From the NCBI RefSeq assembly GCF_938030725.1, contig NZ_CALHIQ010000120.1, forward strand, positions 1 to 21,228: a DNA stretch of 21,228 nucleotides. Reading direction: 5' to 3'. This document shows positions 1-6,451 of the stretch, piece after piece. This stretch comes from an uncultured Fretibacterium sp. Its GTDB lineage: Bacteria > Synergistota > Synergistia > Synergistales > Aminobacteriaceae. Below the pieces are notes generated by a model. It was not told the origin of the DNA. It saw nothing but the letters and a program-made list of their open reading frames with translations, and ran no database searches. The translations under genes and the position numbers were made by a program. The stretch's first letter is position 1. Each line of letters starts with the position of its first letter.

Positions 1-833
1 AGGGCGAGGCCGAGCACATCGGCCAGGGCGTCAGCTTCTGCGCCGTCTGCGACGGTGCCTTCTTCGAGGACCTCGAGGTCGCGGTCGTGGGCGGCGGCAA
101 CACCGCCGTCGAGGAGGGCGCCTACCTCACGAAGTTCGCCTCCAAGGTCTACATCATCCACCGTCGCGACGAGTTCCGCGCCGACCGCGCAGCCATCGCC
201 CAGGCGCTCTCCAACCCCAAGATCGTCCCCGTCTGGAACAGCGTCGTCGAGAAGATCGAGGGCGACGGCATGGTGGAAAACCTGGTCCTGAAGAACGTCA
301 AGACCGGCGAGGTTTCCAACCTGGCCGTTTCGGGCGTCTTCATGTTCGTGGGACAGGCCCCCGACGACGACTGCGTGCGGGGGCTGGTGAAGGCCGAGAA
401 GGGCGGCTGGATCATCACGAACGACCACATGGAAACTTCCGTTGAGGGCATCTTCGCCGCGGGCGACGTCCGCAGCAAGTACCTGCGCCAGGTCATCACC
501 GCCGCAGCCGACGGCTCCATCGCCGCGATGGCGGCCTCCGCCTACATCAACGAGCAGGTGCACCTGCGCTCCACGCTCCTGGAGCCGGAGCACGTCAAGG
601 CCTTCTTCTACTCCAGCATCGACGAGAAGCAGGCGAAGCTCTCCAACGCCGCAGAGGCCGAGGCCAAGGCCCGCGGCGTCAAGATCCCCGTCATCGACGG
701 CTATCGCAACTCCCTCATGGCGGACAAGCTGGAGGTCACCGCCAAGATGCCTGCGGTGGTCGAGCTCAGCAAGGGCAAGGTCGTCAAGGTGACGACGGTC
801 GCCTCCGAGGCGGAGCTGAAGAACGCCCTGTAG
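1..833 (+). CDS. trxB: Thioredoxin reductase (5'-truncated) with C-terminal thioredoxin-fold extension
   Basis: NADPH-dependent flavoenzyme that reduces thioredoxin in the cytoplasm. The frame is open from base 3, so the N-terminal FAD-binding part lies outside the window. Near the visible start is the redox motif CAVCDG (usually CATCDG), followed by the NAD(P)-binding GGGNTAVEE and a basic HRRDEFRA stretch; the second FAD contact appears as AAGDVR. A normal TrxB ends about 35-40 residues after that motif. This one continues about 80 residues more with a segment that reads like a thioredoxin fold: a strand with AFFYSS, then VTAKMPAVVELSKGKVV, which corresponds to the cis-Pro strand and the following hairpin. 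The position where CGPC would be expected carries SSIDEK, so the added domain has no redox cysteines. The gene ends 14 bases before a strong terminator. The reductase call is secure; the extra-domain reading is inference. Confidence 0.93.
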   Translation, partial: GEAEHIGQGVSFCAVCDGAFFEDLEVAVVGGGNTAVEEGAYLTKFASKVYIIHRRDEFRADRAAIAQALSNPKIVPVWNSVVEKIEGDGMVENLVLKNVKTGEVSNLAVSGVFMFVGQAPDDDCVRGLVKAEKGGWIITNDHMETSVEGIFAAGDVRSKYLRQVITAAADGSIAAMAASAYINEQVHLRSTLLEPEHVKAFFYSSIDEKQAKLSNAAEAEAKARGVKIPVIDGYRNSLMADKLEVTAKMPAVVELSKGKVVKVTTVASEAELKNAL

Positions 834-847
834 CACAGCCAAAGTCC

Positions 848-880
848 TCCGCGGCCTCCTGCAGGAGGCCGCGGATTTTT
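848..880 (+). terminator. Rho-independent terminator after trxB
   Basis: A perfect 13-bp stem (848-860 with 863-875), rich in GC and with a very tight centre, is followed by a run of five T at 876-880. It lies directly downstream of the trxB stop and closes that transcription unit. Confidence 0.9.
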
Positions 881-992
881 GGGAGACCATAATACGGTTG
901 ACCGTCCTCAACCACCTGGCCACTGTTTCCTCAATGCATCCGGCGAAAGACGGCCCTCCGCCCGGTTCCCGTGCGAAGGACGGGGCAAAGAG

Positions 993-1020
993 TAAAAATT
1001 CTCTCCCGAACGGCCGACAA
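993..1020 (+). promoter_or_regulatory. Sigma28 (FliA/SigD)-like promoter for fliS
   Basis: TAAA at 993-996 and GCCGACAA at 1013-1020 are separated by 16 bases. The flagellar sigma28 consensus is TAAA, about 15 bases, GCCGATAA, so the -10 matches at 7 of 8 positions and the spacer is one base long. The site ends 24 bases before the fliS ATG. A late flagellar promoter suits fliS. The call rests on motif matching only. Confidence 0.55.
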
Positions 1021-1044
1021 TAATTACCAGGAGGGATATCGCCT

Positions 1045-1596
1045 ATGGAAAACAGGAACAACGCACATTTTGCCTATCAGGCAACGCAGATATCGACGGC
1101 GACGAAGGAACAGCTCCTGCTGATCACCTACGACATCGGCATCAAGGCCTGCCGCATGGCGGAGGCGGCTCTGACGGGCGACGAGTCCGAAAAGGACCTG
1201 AGCGTGGCCAACCGTGAGATCATTCGGGCCCAGGAGGTCATCCGCGAGCTCATGGTGACGCTGAACACGGAGCGGGGCGGCGAGATGGCCCAGGGGCTGA
1301 TGCGCCTCTACGATTACATGTACCAGCTTCTGGTGGACGCAAACATCAAGAAGGAGCCGGAGAACCTGCGCACCGTGCGCACGATGCTGGAGGAGCTGAA
1401 GACCGCCTGGGAGGACGCTCTGGTCAAGCTGCTGCAGGAGTATCAGGCCGCCCACCCGGAGGACGAGGACCTGAAGAACGCCCTGGCGGAGCTTCAGGGC
1501 ACGGGGACGCCGGGCGCGGAAACGCCGGCCAAACCTGGAACGGCCGCCCCCACGCTCCCGCCCCGAAAGGCGGGTGGGGTCAACCTTGCCGGCTAA
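1045..1596 (+). CDS. fliS: Flagellar export chaperone FliS
   Basis: FliS binds the C-terminal helices of flagellin in the cytoplasm, keeps it unpolymerised and hands it to the flagellar export gate. The first ~130 residues have the family pattern: an N-terminal segment ending in TATKEQLLLITYDIGIKA, then amphipathic helices including ANREIIRAQEVIRELM and the LYDYMYQLLVDANIKK segment typical of FliS. The protein is 183 residues, longer than the usual 120-140; the excess is a Pro/Ala/Thr-rich tail from about residue 150 that looks disordered. An AGGAGGG ribosome-binding site at 1029-1035 sits nine bases before the ATG, fixing the start. It is first in an operon with the FlgN-like gene, whose proposed GTG start lies 23 bases inside the fliS end. 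Confidence 0.93.
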   Translation: MENRNNAHFAYQATQISTATKEQLLLITYDIGIKACRMAEAALTGDESEKDLSVANREIIRAQEVIRELMVTLNTERGGEMAQGLMRLYDYMYQLLVDANIKKEPENLRTVRTMLEELKTAWEDALVKLLQEYQAAHPEDEDLKNALAELQGTGTPGAETPAKPGTAAPTLPPRKAGGVNLAG

Positions 1597-2047
1597 CCTC
1601 CTCCGCGACGCAAAGAGCCTGCTGACACAGGAGATTCAGTTGTATAAGACGTTGAGGACGATGGTTTCCCGTGAACAGGAAGCCATCGTCCTCAACGAGG
1701 ACATGGAGGAGCTGCTGCAGATCCTTCAGGAAAAGGATGGCGTCATCGCCCGCCTCCAGCTTCTGGCGGACTCCTGGGGGGACCTCCTTGGCTCTGCCGG
1801 GATTGCCGGGCCAGACGGCACGGAGGGTTTCTGGGAGCGCTTTCGAGCCCTCTTTCCCGACGACCGCGAGGTGTCTGCCATGCTGGACGAGGCCCGCGAT
1901 GCGGCGGAGGATCTCATGAAGGCCGAGGACGAGTCCAAGCGCCTGCTGGAGCGCTACTCCGCCGGACTGCGGGAGCAGCTGGCCTCCATGGCGAAGGGGC
2001 GCTCCGTGGCGGCTAGTTACGAACGGATGGGAGGGGCATTCCAATGA
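1574..2047 (+). CDS. flgN: FlgN-like flagellar chaperone
   Basis: FlgN-family proteins are small helical chaperones for the hook-filament junction proteins FlgK and FlgL. This 157-residue protein is almost all helix, with a coiled-coil-like start (AKSLLTQEIQLYKTLRTMVSREQEAIV) followed by EDMEELLQILQEKDGVIARLQLL, the pattern of this divergent family. The length also fits. I chose the GTG at 1574, which overlaps fliS by 23 bases; a TTG at 1586 is an alternative, and neither has a strong ribosome-binding site. The stop overlaps the next gene's start as ATGA, so translational coupling is likely. The position next to fliS supports the call, because sequence conservation in FlgN is low. Confidence 0.7.
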   Translation: MGSTLPANLLRDAKSLLTQEIQLYKTLRTMVSREQEAIVLNEDMEELLQILQEKDGVIARLQLLADSWGDLLGSAGIAGPDGTEGFWERFRALFPDDREVSAMLDEARDAAEDLMKAEDESKRLLERYSAGLREQLASMAKGRSVAASYERMGGAFQ

Positions 2048-3204
2048 CGCACTCAAGGGCCTTGAAGCGCGGCCTCTGCCGCCTGCTCACCCTCGCCCTG
2101 GAAGCCCTCGCGCCCACCCCGGCCCTCTCCGCCGCAAAGCCCAAGCCCAAGAGCGAAAGCCGCAGCGCTGCGGTCCTTCAGCCGCAGACGGCCGCGTCCG
2201 AAGACGTCTTCGACGACCCCGACCTGGAGAAGGAGCGAGCCATCGGGCGAAGGGCCCTCGAAGAGATCGAGCGGCAGTGGCCGCTGGAATCCAACCCCGC
2301 CGCCATCGCACGGCTCACCATGATCCTGAACCGACTGGAACCCCACATGCAGCGCCGCATCCCCTACGAGATCCGCCTGGTGAAGACGGAGGCACTCAAC
2401 GCCTTCTGTCTGCCCGGCGGCTTCATCTTCTTCACTTCGGGCCTCCTGGACCTCCTGAACACGGACTCCGAGATCGCGGCGGTGATGGCCCACGAGATGA
2501 GCCACGCGGACCGCAAGCACAGCCTGCGCATGGCGGCTGAGGCCAACAAGGTTTCGCTCGCCGCGCTGGCCGTGATGCTCCTGAGCGGCGGGGCCGGAGC
2601 GCCCATCATCCTGGCGCAGGTCGCACAGCTCGCCATCACGAACGCCTACTCCATAGAGCTGGAGACGGAGGCGGACCGTCTGGGGCTGGAAGCCCTCATC
2701 GCATCGGGCTACTACTCTCCCACGGGGATGGTGACCCTGATCGAGAAGTTCATGGACCAGGACCTGCGACAGCCCATCCGCGACTACGGCATCTACATGG
2801 ACCACCCCACCTCCAAGCGGCGTCTTGAGGCCGTCCTGAAGACGCTCCGGGAGCGCGGGATTCCCGTGCGCCGAAAGTACTCCCTGGGGCTCCTCAGGAC
2901 CGGCTTTCAGGAGGCAAAAGACCGGATCGACCTCACCGTTGACGGCCTGCCCGTGTGGGGAGGCAAAAAGACGCTGGCGACGCGCGAGGCCCTGACGAAA
3001 GCCAAGGAAGCCCTCGACGCCGACCTTCAGTTGGAGCTTCCCCCCTACGACCTCCACCTGGTCGGGGACGCCCTGTACGTCGGCAACCATCTGCTGGCCA
3101 GCCCCACGGAGGGGATGGACGGCGTGGACGGCTTCCGCGAAAAGCTGCTGATCGCGCTGAACGCGGCCCGCCGAAAGTCCCCGTCGGCAAAGTATTTTCA
3201 GTGA
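2044..3204 (+). CDS. M48-family zinc metalloprotease, exported
   Basis: A probable periplasmic or envelope peptidase of family M48 (the HtpX/Ste24/BepA-like group). The N terminus has basic residues, then a hydrophobic stretch ending in ALSAA, consistent with a Sec signal peptide. The zinc motif HEMSH covers residues 150-154 and is preceded by the usual hydrophobic AAVMA. The third zinc ligand lies in ELETEADRLG (residues 205-214), about 55 residues later as expected. NAFCLPGGFIFFTSGLLDLL upstream is the classical M48 strand-helix before the active site. The C-terminal ~100 residues are not a recognisable TPR. The gene starts inside the FlgN-like stop (ATGA). Whether its job is flagellar or general envelope quality control cannot be told from sequence. 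Confidence 0.9.
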   Translation: MTHSRALKRGLCRLLTLALEALAPTPALSAAKPKPKSESRSAAVLQPQTAASEDVFDDPDLEKERAIGRRALEEIERQWPLESNPAAIARLTMILNRLEPHMQRRIPYEIRLVKTEALNAFCLPGGFIFFTSGLLDLLNTDSEIAAVMAHEMSHADRKHSLRMAAEANKVSLAALAVMLLSGGAGAPIILAQVAQLAITNAYSIELETEADRLGLEALIASGYYSPTGMVTLIEKFMDQDLRQPIRDYGIYMDHPTSKRRLEAVLKTLRERGIPVRRKYSLGLLRTGFQEAKDRIDLTVDGLPVWGGKKTLATREALTKAKEALDADLQLELPPYDLHLVGDALYVGNHLLASPTEGMDGVDGFREKLLIALNAARRKSPSAKYFQ

Positions 3205-3216
3205 ATATCTATCGTT

Positions 3217-3247
3217 AAAAGGAGCGTCCGTTCGGGGGCTCCTTTTT
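3217..3247 (+). terminator. Terminator of the fliS-flgN-M48 operon
   Basis: AAAAGGAGC at 3217-3225 pairs with GCTCCTTTT at 3238-3246 around a GC-rich loop, and the stem runs into five T. It begins 13 bases after the protease stop codon. Confidence 0.85.
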
Positions 3248-3298
3248 GACGACCTGAGCTCCGGCACGAAACGGTTCTGCCTAAGTTGCAATAAAGAT

Positions 3299-3328
3299 TT
3301 GCATTTTCACCGTCCTTTACGGTATACT
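3299..3328 (+). promoter_or_regulatory. Sigma70-type promoter for the TrpR-like gene
   Basis: TTGCAT at 3299-3304 and TATACT at 3323-3328 are separated by 18 bases, in an AT-rich patch between a terminator and the next start codon. The predicted leader is about 50 bases. Confidence 0.55.
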
Positions 3329-3382
3329 TCTCTAAAATGGTCGTGTGCCGTAGTGCATTATCGTGGAAGGAGATGCTGCTGC

Positions 3383-3670
3383 ATGTCGGGTAACTGGAAG
3401 GATACGCTTACGGATCAGCTTTGCGATGCGTTTTTGACGCTCAAGACGCAGGAGGAGGTTTACGATTTCCTGGAGGACGTTGCCACGATCAGCGAGCTCA
3501 AGGCCCTCTCTCAAAGGCTTGAGGTGGCTCGTCTGCTTAAGGAGTCCAAGACCTATCCCCAGATTGCCCAGCAGACGGGGGCGAGCACCGCGACGATCAG
3601 CCGGGTAAAGAAGTGTCTTGACTACGGCACGGGAGGCTATAACGTCGTCCTGGAGCGGACGCAGAAGTAA
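3383..3670 (+). CDS. TrpR-like DNA-binding protein, YerC/YecD type
   Basis: A 95-residue all-helical DNA-binding protein of the Trp-repressor superfamily. The YerC/YecD signature is clear: LTLKTQEEVYDFLEDVATISELKALSQRL, then the helix-turn-helix TYPQIAQQTGASTATISRVKKCL, and the closing YGTGGYNVVLER. I chose the ATG at 3383 because AAGGAGA at 3367-3373 is nine bases upstream; the longer open frame back to 3299 overlaps the promoter. The gene is monocistronic and ends at a hairpin shared with the convergent ABC operon. Family members have no well-established ligand; tryptophan binding should not be assumed. Confidence 0.9.
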   Translation: MSGNWKDTLTDQLCDAFLTLKTQEEVYDFLEDVATISELKALSQRLEVARLLKESKTYPQIAQQTGASTATISRVKKCLDYGTGGYNVVLERTQK

Positions 3671-3688
3671 CCGCACCGGGAACGGACG

Positions 3689-3725
3689 GCAAAGGGGCTT
3701 CGCGCGTTGCGCGAAGCCCCTTTGC
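3689..3725. terminator. Bidirectional terminator-like hairpin between convergent genes
   Basis: A perfect 17-bp stem (3689-3705 with 3709-3725) with a three-base GTT loop lies 18 bases after the TrpR-like stop and 9 bases beyond the stop of the opposite-strand ABC ATPase. There is no long T run on either side, but its position and strength fit termination from both directions. Confidence 0.75.
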
Positions 3726-3734
3726 GTTATCTCT

Positions 3735-4337
3735 TCACTCCGTCCCTTCGGCAACGCCGGCGGGCTCCAGACGGAGAAAGCGCCCCCCGAGCACCGCTTC
3801 CGCGTCCGCGCCGTGTACGACGGCGATCAGCGTGCGCCCTCTGCGGGCGGCCTGAATAAAGTCGGCCGCGCGACGGAGGTTCACCCCATCCAGCCCGCTG
3901 AAGGGCTCGTCCAGCAGCACCAACTCCCCTGGCGCTATCAGCGCCCGCACCAGGGCCGTGCGCCGCGCCATCCCTCCCGATAGCTCCCTTGCGGGGACGT
4001 CGGCGCTCTCCCTCAGCCCCACCGCAGCCAGCGCGCGCAGAACCTCCTCTCGCGGAGGCGGACGCCGGCAGCCCAGGGCCACGTTCCACGCGGCAGACAG
4101 GTCCGGCAGCAGGCGGTCCTCCTGAAAGAGAGCCGACCGGGCGTCGGGCAACCCCAATATTTCCCCCGAGTCCGGCCGCTCCAGCCCCAGCATCACACGG
4201 CGGAGCGTCGTCTTGCCCACCCCGTTCTCCCCCGCCAGCACGGTGATCTCCCCCGCTCGGAACGTCAGGTTCAGGCCCTTGAACAGCGTCCTTCCTCCAA
4301 AAGACTTCGAGAGTCCCCGTACCTCCACGTCCCTCAT
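3735..4337 (-). CDS. ABC transporter ATPase, NitT/TauT (SsuB/TauB-like) family
   Basis: The energy-coupling subunit of an importer. In its 200 residues all ABC motifs are visible: Walker A GENGVGKTT (36-44), Q-loop Q72 in LFQEDRLLPD, signature LSGGM (119-123), Walker B LVLLDEP (139-145), D-loop SGLD and H-loop H175. The length is short for the family (usually 240-260), with the C terminus ending soon after the H-loop region. The ATG at 4337 overlaps the permease stop as ATGA, which indicates coupling; the longer open frame upstream is the shadow of the permease gene. It is the last gene of the importer operon. Confidence 0.93.
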   Translation of the reverse strand: MRDVEVRGLSKSFGGRTLFKGLNLTFRAGEITVLAGENGVGKTTLRRVMLGLERPDSGEILGLPDARSALFQEDRLLPDLSAAWNVALGCRRPPPREEVLRALAAVGLRESADVPARELSGGMARRTALVRALIAPGELVLLDEPFSGLDGVNLRRAADFIQAARRGRTLIAVVHGADAEAVLGGRFLRLEPAGVAEGTE

Positions 4338-5092
4338 CGGTCGCCCATCCGCAGCAGCCGGTAGAAGAGGGACAGCGCCAGCAGGGACAGCCGCTCCGCC
4401 GCCGCCCCAAGGAGCATGATGACGGCGGCCCACGCGAAGAGCTCGTCCGTCGCCAGAAAGACCTTCGCCCTGTAAAGCGCCTCGCCGATGCTGTCGGGCG
4501 GGACGCCGATGACCTCCGCCGCGACGCCGGCCTTCCAGGCCATCCCGGAGGAGAGGCGGAGCGCACCCTCCAAATGGGGCCGGGCCGCTGGCAGGAACAG
4601 CCAGCGCCATTGCTTGAGCCCGCTCCAGCGAAAGACCCTGGCCATCTCGACGAGCTTCGCGTCGGCGGCCCGGGCGCCCGTCAAAAGCGCCGTGCAGAGG
4701 ATGGGGAACGCCACGACGACGACCACGGCCAGCGCGATGCCGCCGCTTGAGAACAGGATGAGGAGCAGGATGGCGACGGCGGCGATGGGCACGCTCTTCA
4801 TGAAGGCGAGGAAGGGGGCTATGAGGAACTCCGCCGTCCCGGAGTAGAAACAGAGCGCGGCGGCGGGCGACGCCGCAAGCAGCGCCAGCAGGAGGCCGCC
4901 CATGACGTGCGCCGCCGAGGAGGCGAGGGCGCTCCAGAAGGCCCCGGTGTGCGCGAGGCGCAGGAGGGCGCGCAGCGCGTCCGACGGCGCGGCGACGGCG
5001 ATCCCCTCCGAGAAGCGGAGGGCCAGCGCCTGCCAGACCGCCAGGAAGAGCAGGAGGGAGGCAACCCGGCGGAGGGGCCTCCTATCGGGCAT
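4334..5092 (-). CDS. ABC transporter permease, NitT/TauT (SsuC/TauC-like) family
   Basis: Inner-membrane subunit of the importer, 252 residues with about six hydrophobic segments. It starts RRVASLLLFLAVWQALALRF, as SsuC/TauC-like permeases do. The coupling loop that contacts the ATPase is recognisable as FRWSGLKQWRWLFLPAARPHLEGALRLSSGMAWKAGVAAE (about residues 150-190), here given as two adjoining motifs: FRWSGLKQWRWLFLPAA and GMAWKAGVAAEVIG. Its start lies 11 bases inside the end of the binding-protein gene and its end overlaps the ATPase start by four bases. The order binding protein, permease, ATPase is typical of the family. Confidence 0.92.
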   Translation of the reverse strand: MPDRRPLRRVASLLLFLAVWQALALRFSEGIAVAAPSDALRALLRLAHTGAFWSALASSAAHVMGGLLLALLAASPAAALCFYSGTAEFLIAPFLAFMKSVPIAAVAILLLILFSSGGIALAVVVVVAFPILCTALLTGARAADAKLVEMARVFRWSGLKQWRWLFLPAARPHLEGALRLSSGMAWKAGVAAEVIGVPPDSIGEALYRAKVFLATDELFAWAAVIMLLGAAAERLSLLALSLFYRLLRMGDR

Positions 5093-6116
5093 AGTAGAAG
5101 GTTTCGTCCGGCAGGACGCCGCCTACGGACCTTGGGTCGGCGTCGAACAACACTTTGAGGTATCCGCTCAGCGCCCTCTGCATCTCCGTTCCCGCAAGGG
5201 CCGTGATGCTGCAGCGGGGAATGGCCCGCTCCGCGATCCCTGCGTCCTCCAGGACCCCGTGCTTCACGATAAGGCGCGCGGCCTCCGCCGGGTGCGCGTT
5301 GACCCACTCCGCGGACGATCGGGCCTCGCTCAGGAAGGCCGCCACCTCCGCATCGTGGGAGTCCACGTAGTCCCGGCCCGCCGCGTTGACGGCCATCACC
5401 AGCTCGGAGCCCAGGTCAAGCCGTCGCCACTCCTCCGTCAGGTCCAGCGCCTCCCTCAGCCCCTTCACCTTCATCGCGGCGACCTCGACGAAGGGATGCG
5501 GCAGCAGGGCCGCGTCCCCCTTCCCCGCGGCGAGGCCTGCGACGACGGCAGCGTGTTCGCTGAGCCACTCGACCTTACAGTCCGTCCCCGGCTCCAGGCC
5601 GTTCGACCTCAAGAGGAAGTTCAGCACGTACTCCGGGGAGGCCCCCCGGCCTGACGCCAGGATGGTCCTGCCCCTCAGGTCCCCCATGCCGTGGATCGCG
5701 TCCCCTTTCTCGACGATGGCCAGCACTCCCAGCGTGCTGGCGGAGAGGACCCGCACGCCGCCCTGCGTCCTGTTCCACAGGATCGCGGCCATGTTGGAGG
5801 GCATGGCCACGATGTCCGCAGCCCCCTGGACGAAGCGCGCCGTCAGGTCCTCCGGCGAGGCAGCGAGCTGAAACTCGTATCGGTTCTCCGTCCGTCCCGC
5901 CTCCGCCTCCTCCATGAGCCTGGCGAGCCCCATGCCCGTCGGCCCCTTGAGGCAGAGGACCCGAACGACCCCCTCCCCTCCCACCTCAGCCCCCAGCGCG
6001 GGAGCTGCGAGCAGCGGGGCAAGGACCGCGACAGCGGCGAAGAGCCCCGCCAAGGCACGAGCCCACGCAAAAAATCCCATTTCCGCCCCGTGTTTCATCG
6101 AAACTTTCCACTTCAT
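5082..6116 (-). CDS. ABC transporter substrate-binding protein, NitT/TauT-like
   Basis: An exported binding protein that should deliver the substrate to the adjoining permease. I chose the ATG at 6116 because GGAGG (minus strand, opposite 6125-6129) is eight bases upstream; an ATG at 6131 overlaps that site. The 344-residue product begins MKWKVSMKHG, then a hydrophobic signal core ending near APALGAEVG. There is no lipobox cysteine. The mature part shows the family pattern: VRVLCLKGPTGMGLARLM, then DIVAMPSNMAAILWN, then LRGRTILASGRGASPEYVL, and KGDAALLPHPFVEVA. This layout is shared by nitrate, taurine, sulfonate and thiamine-precursor binding proteins, so the substrate cannot be assigned. 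Confidence 0.9.
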   Translation of the reverse strand: MKWKVSMKHGAEMGFFAWARALAGLFAAVAVLAPLLAAPALGAEVGGEGVVRVLCLKGPTGMGLARLMEEAEAGRTENRYEFQLAASPEDLTARFVQGAADIVAMPSNMAAILWNRTQGGVRVLSASTLGVLAIVEKGDAIHGMGDLRGRTILASGRGASPEYVLNFLLRSNGLEPGTDCKVEWLSEHAAVVAGLAAGKGDAALLPHPFVEVAAMKVKGLREALDLTEEWRRLDLGSELVMAVNAAGRDYVDSHDAEVAAFLSEARSSAEWVNAHPAEAARLIVKHGVLEDAGIAERAIPRCSITALAGTEMQRALSGYLKVLFDADPRSVGGVLPDETFYYAR

Positions 6117-6160
6117 TGAAACTTCCTCCATTTCTCTTCAGAATTTTTTCCTGCGGTCTT

Positions 6161-6194
6161 TGCTATAATTTTTGCTATAATATAAAAACCTCAA
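6161..6194. promoter_or_regulatory. Divergent promoter region with tandem extended -10 elements
   Basis: On the plus strand, TGCTATAAT occurs twice, at 6161-6169 and 6173-6181, as an 11-base direct repeat 12 bases apart. Each is a perfect extended -10 (TGnTATAAT) with no good -35, and both point toward the hydrogenase operon 270-290 bases away. On the minus strand TTGAGG (opposite 6189-6194), 18 bases and AATTAT (opposite 6165-6170) form a weaker candidate promoter for the ABC operon, about 50 bases from its start. Confidence 0.6.
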
Positions 6195-6451
6195 CACCTT
6201 TTAAATCATTTTTTATTTTAAGGGAACAGGATTAACAGAGTTTAATCTATTTTAACTCACTCTATCGAGCGTTCTTCCCCGATGAGCGCATCGTCCGCAC
6301 ACCGAGGGCGCTGCTGATCCGCCGTACCGATACCTGCTAATTCTGTCCTTCCTTAAAATTATTATACCGATCCAACAGGAATTTCGCGACGCGCTGAAGG
6401 CAGGAATCCGTTCCATAATTTCGCAACGCCAACGGTAAGGGAGTGATCGTT
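6182..6451 (+). other. Long AT-rich leader upstream of the hydrogenase operon, with a dyad
   Basis: About 270 bases without a gene. At 6230-6247 there is a dyad, GATTAA, six bases, TTAATC, which could be an operator; it does not match the FNR or Rex consensus sequences I know. A small hairpin CGATG/CATCG lies at about 6280-6293. I recognise no riboswitch class here. Confidence 0.4.

Noticed and set aside
2053..3291. 412-residue minus-strand open frame opposite the M48 protease
   Set aside because: Antisense shadow; the plus-strand M48 motifs are decisive and the minus frame also crosses the terminator.
6182..6451. Riboswitch in the hydrogenase leader
   Set aside because: I could match no conserved core of a known class; only small hairpins and one dyad are visible.
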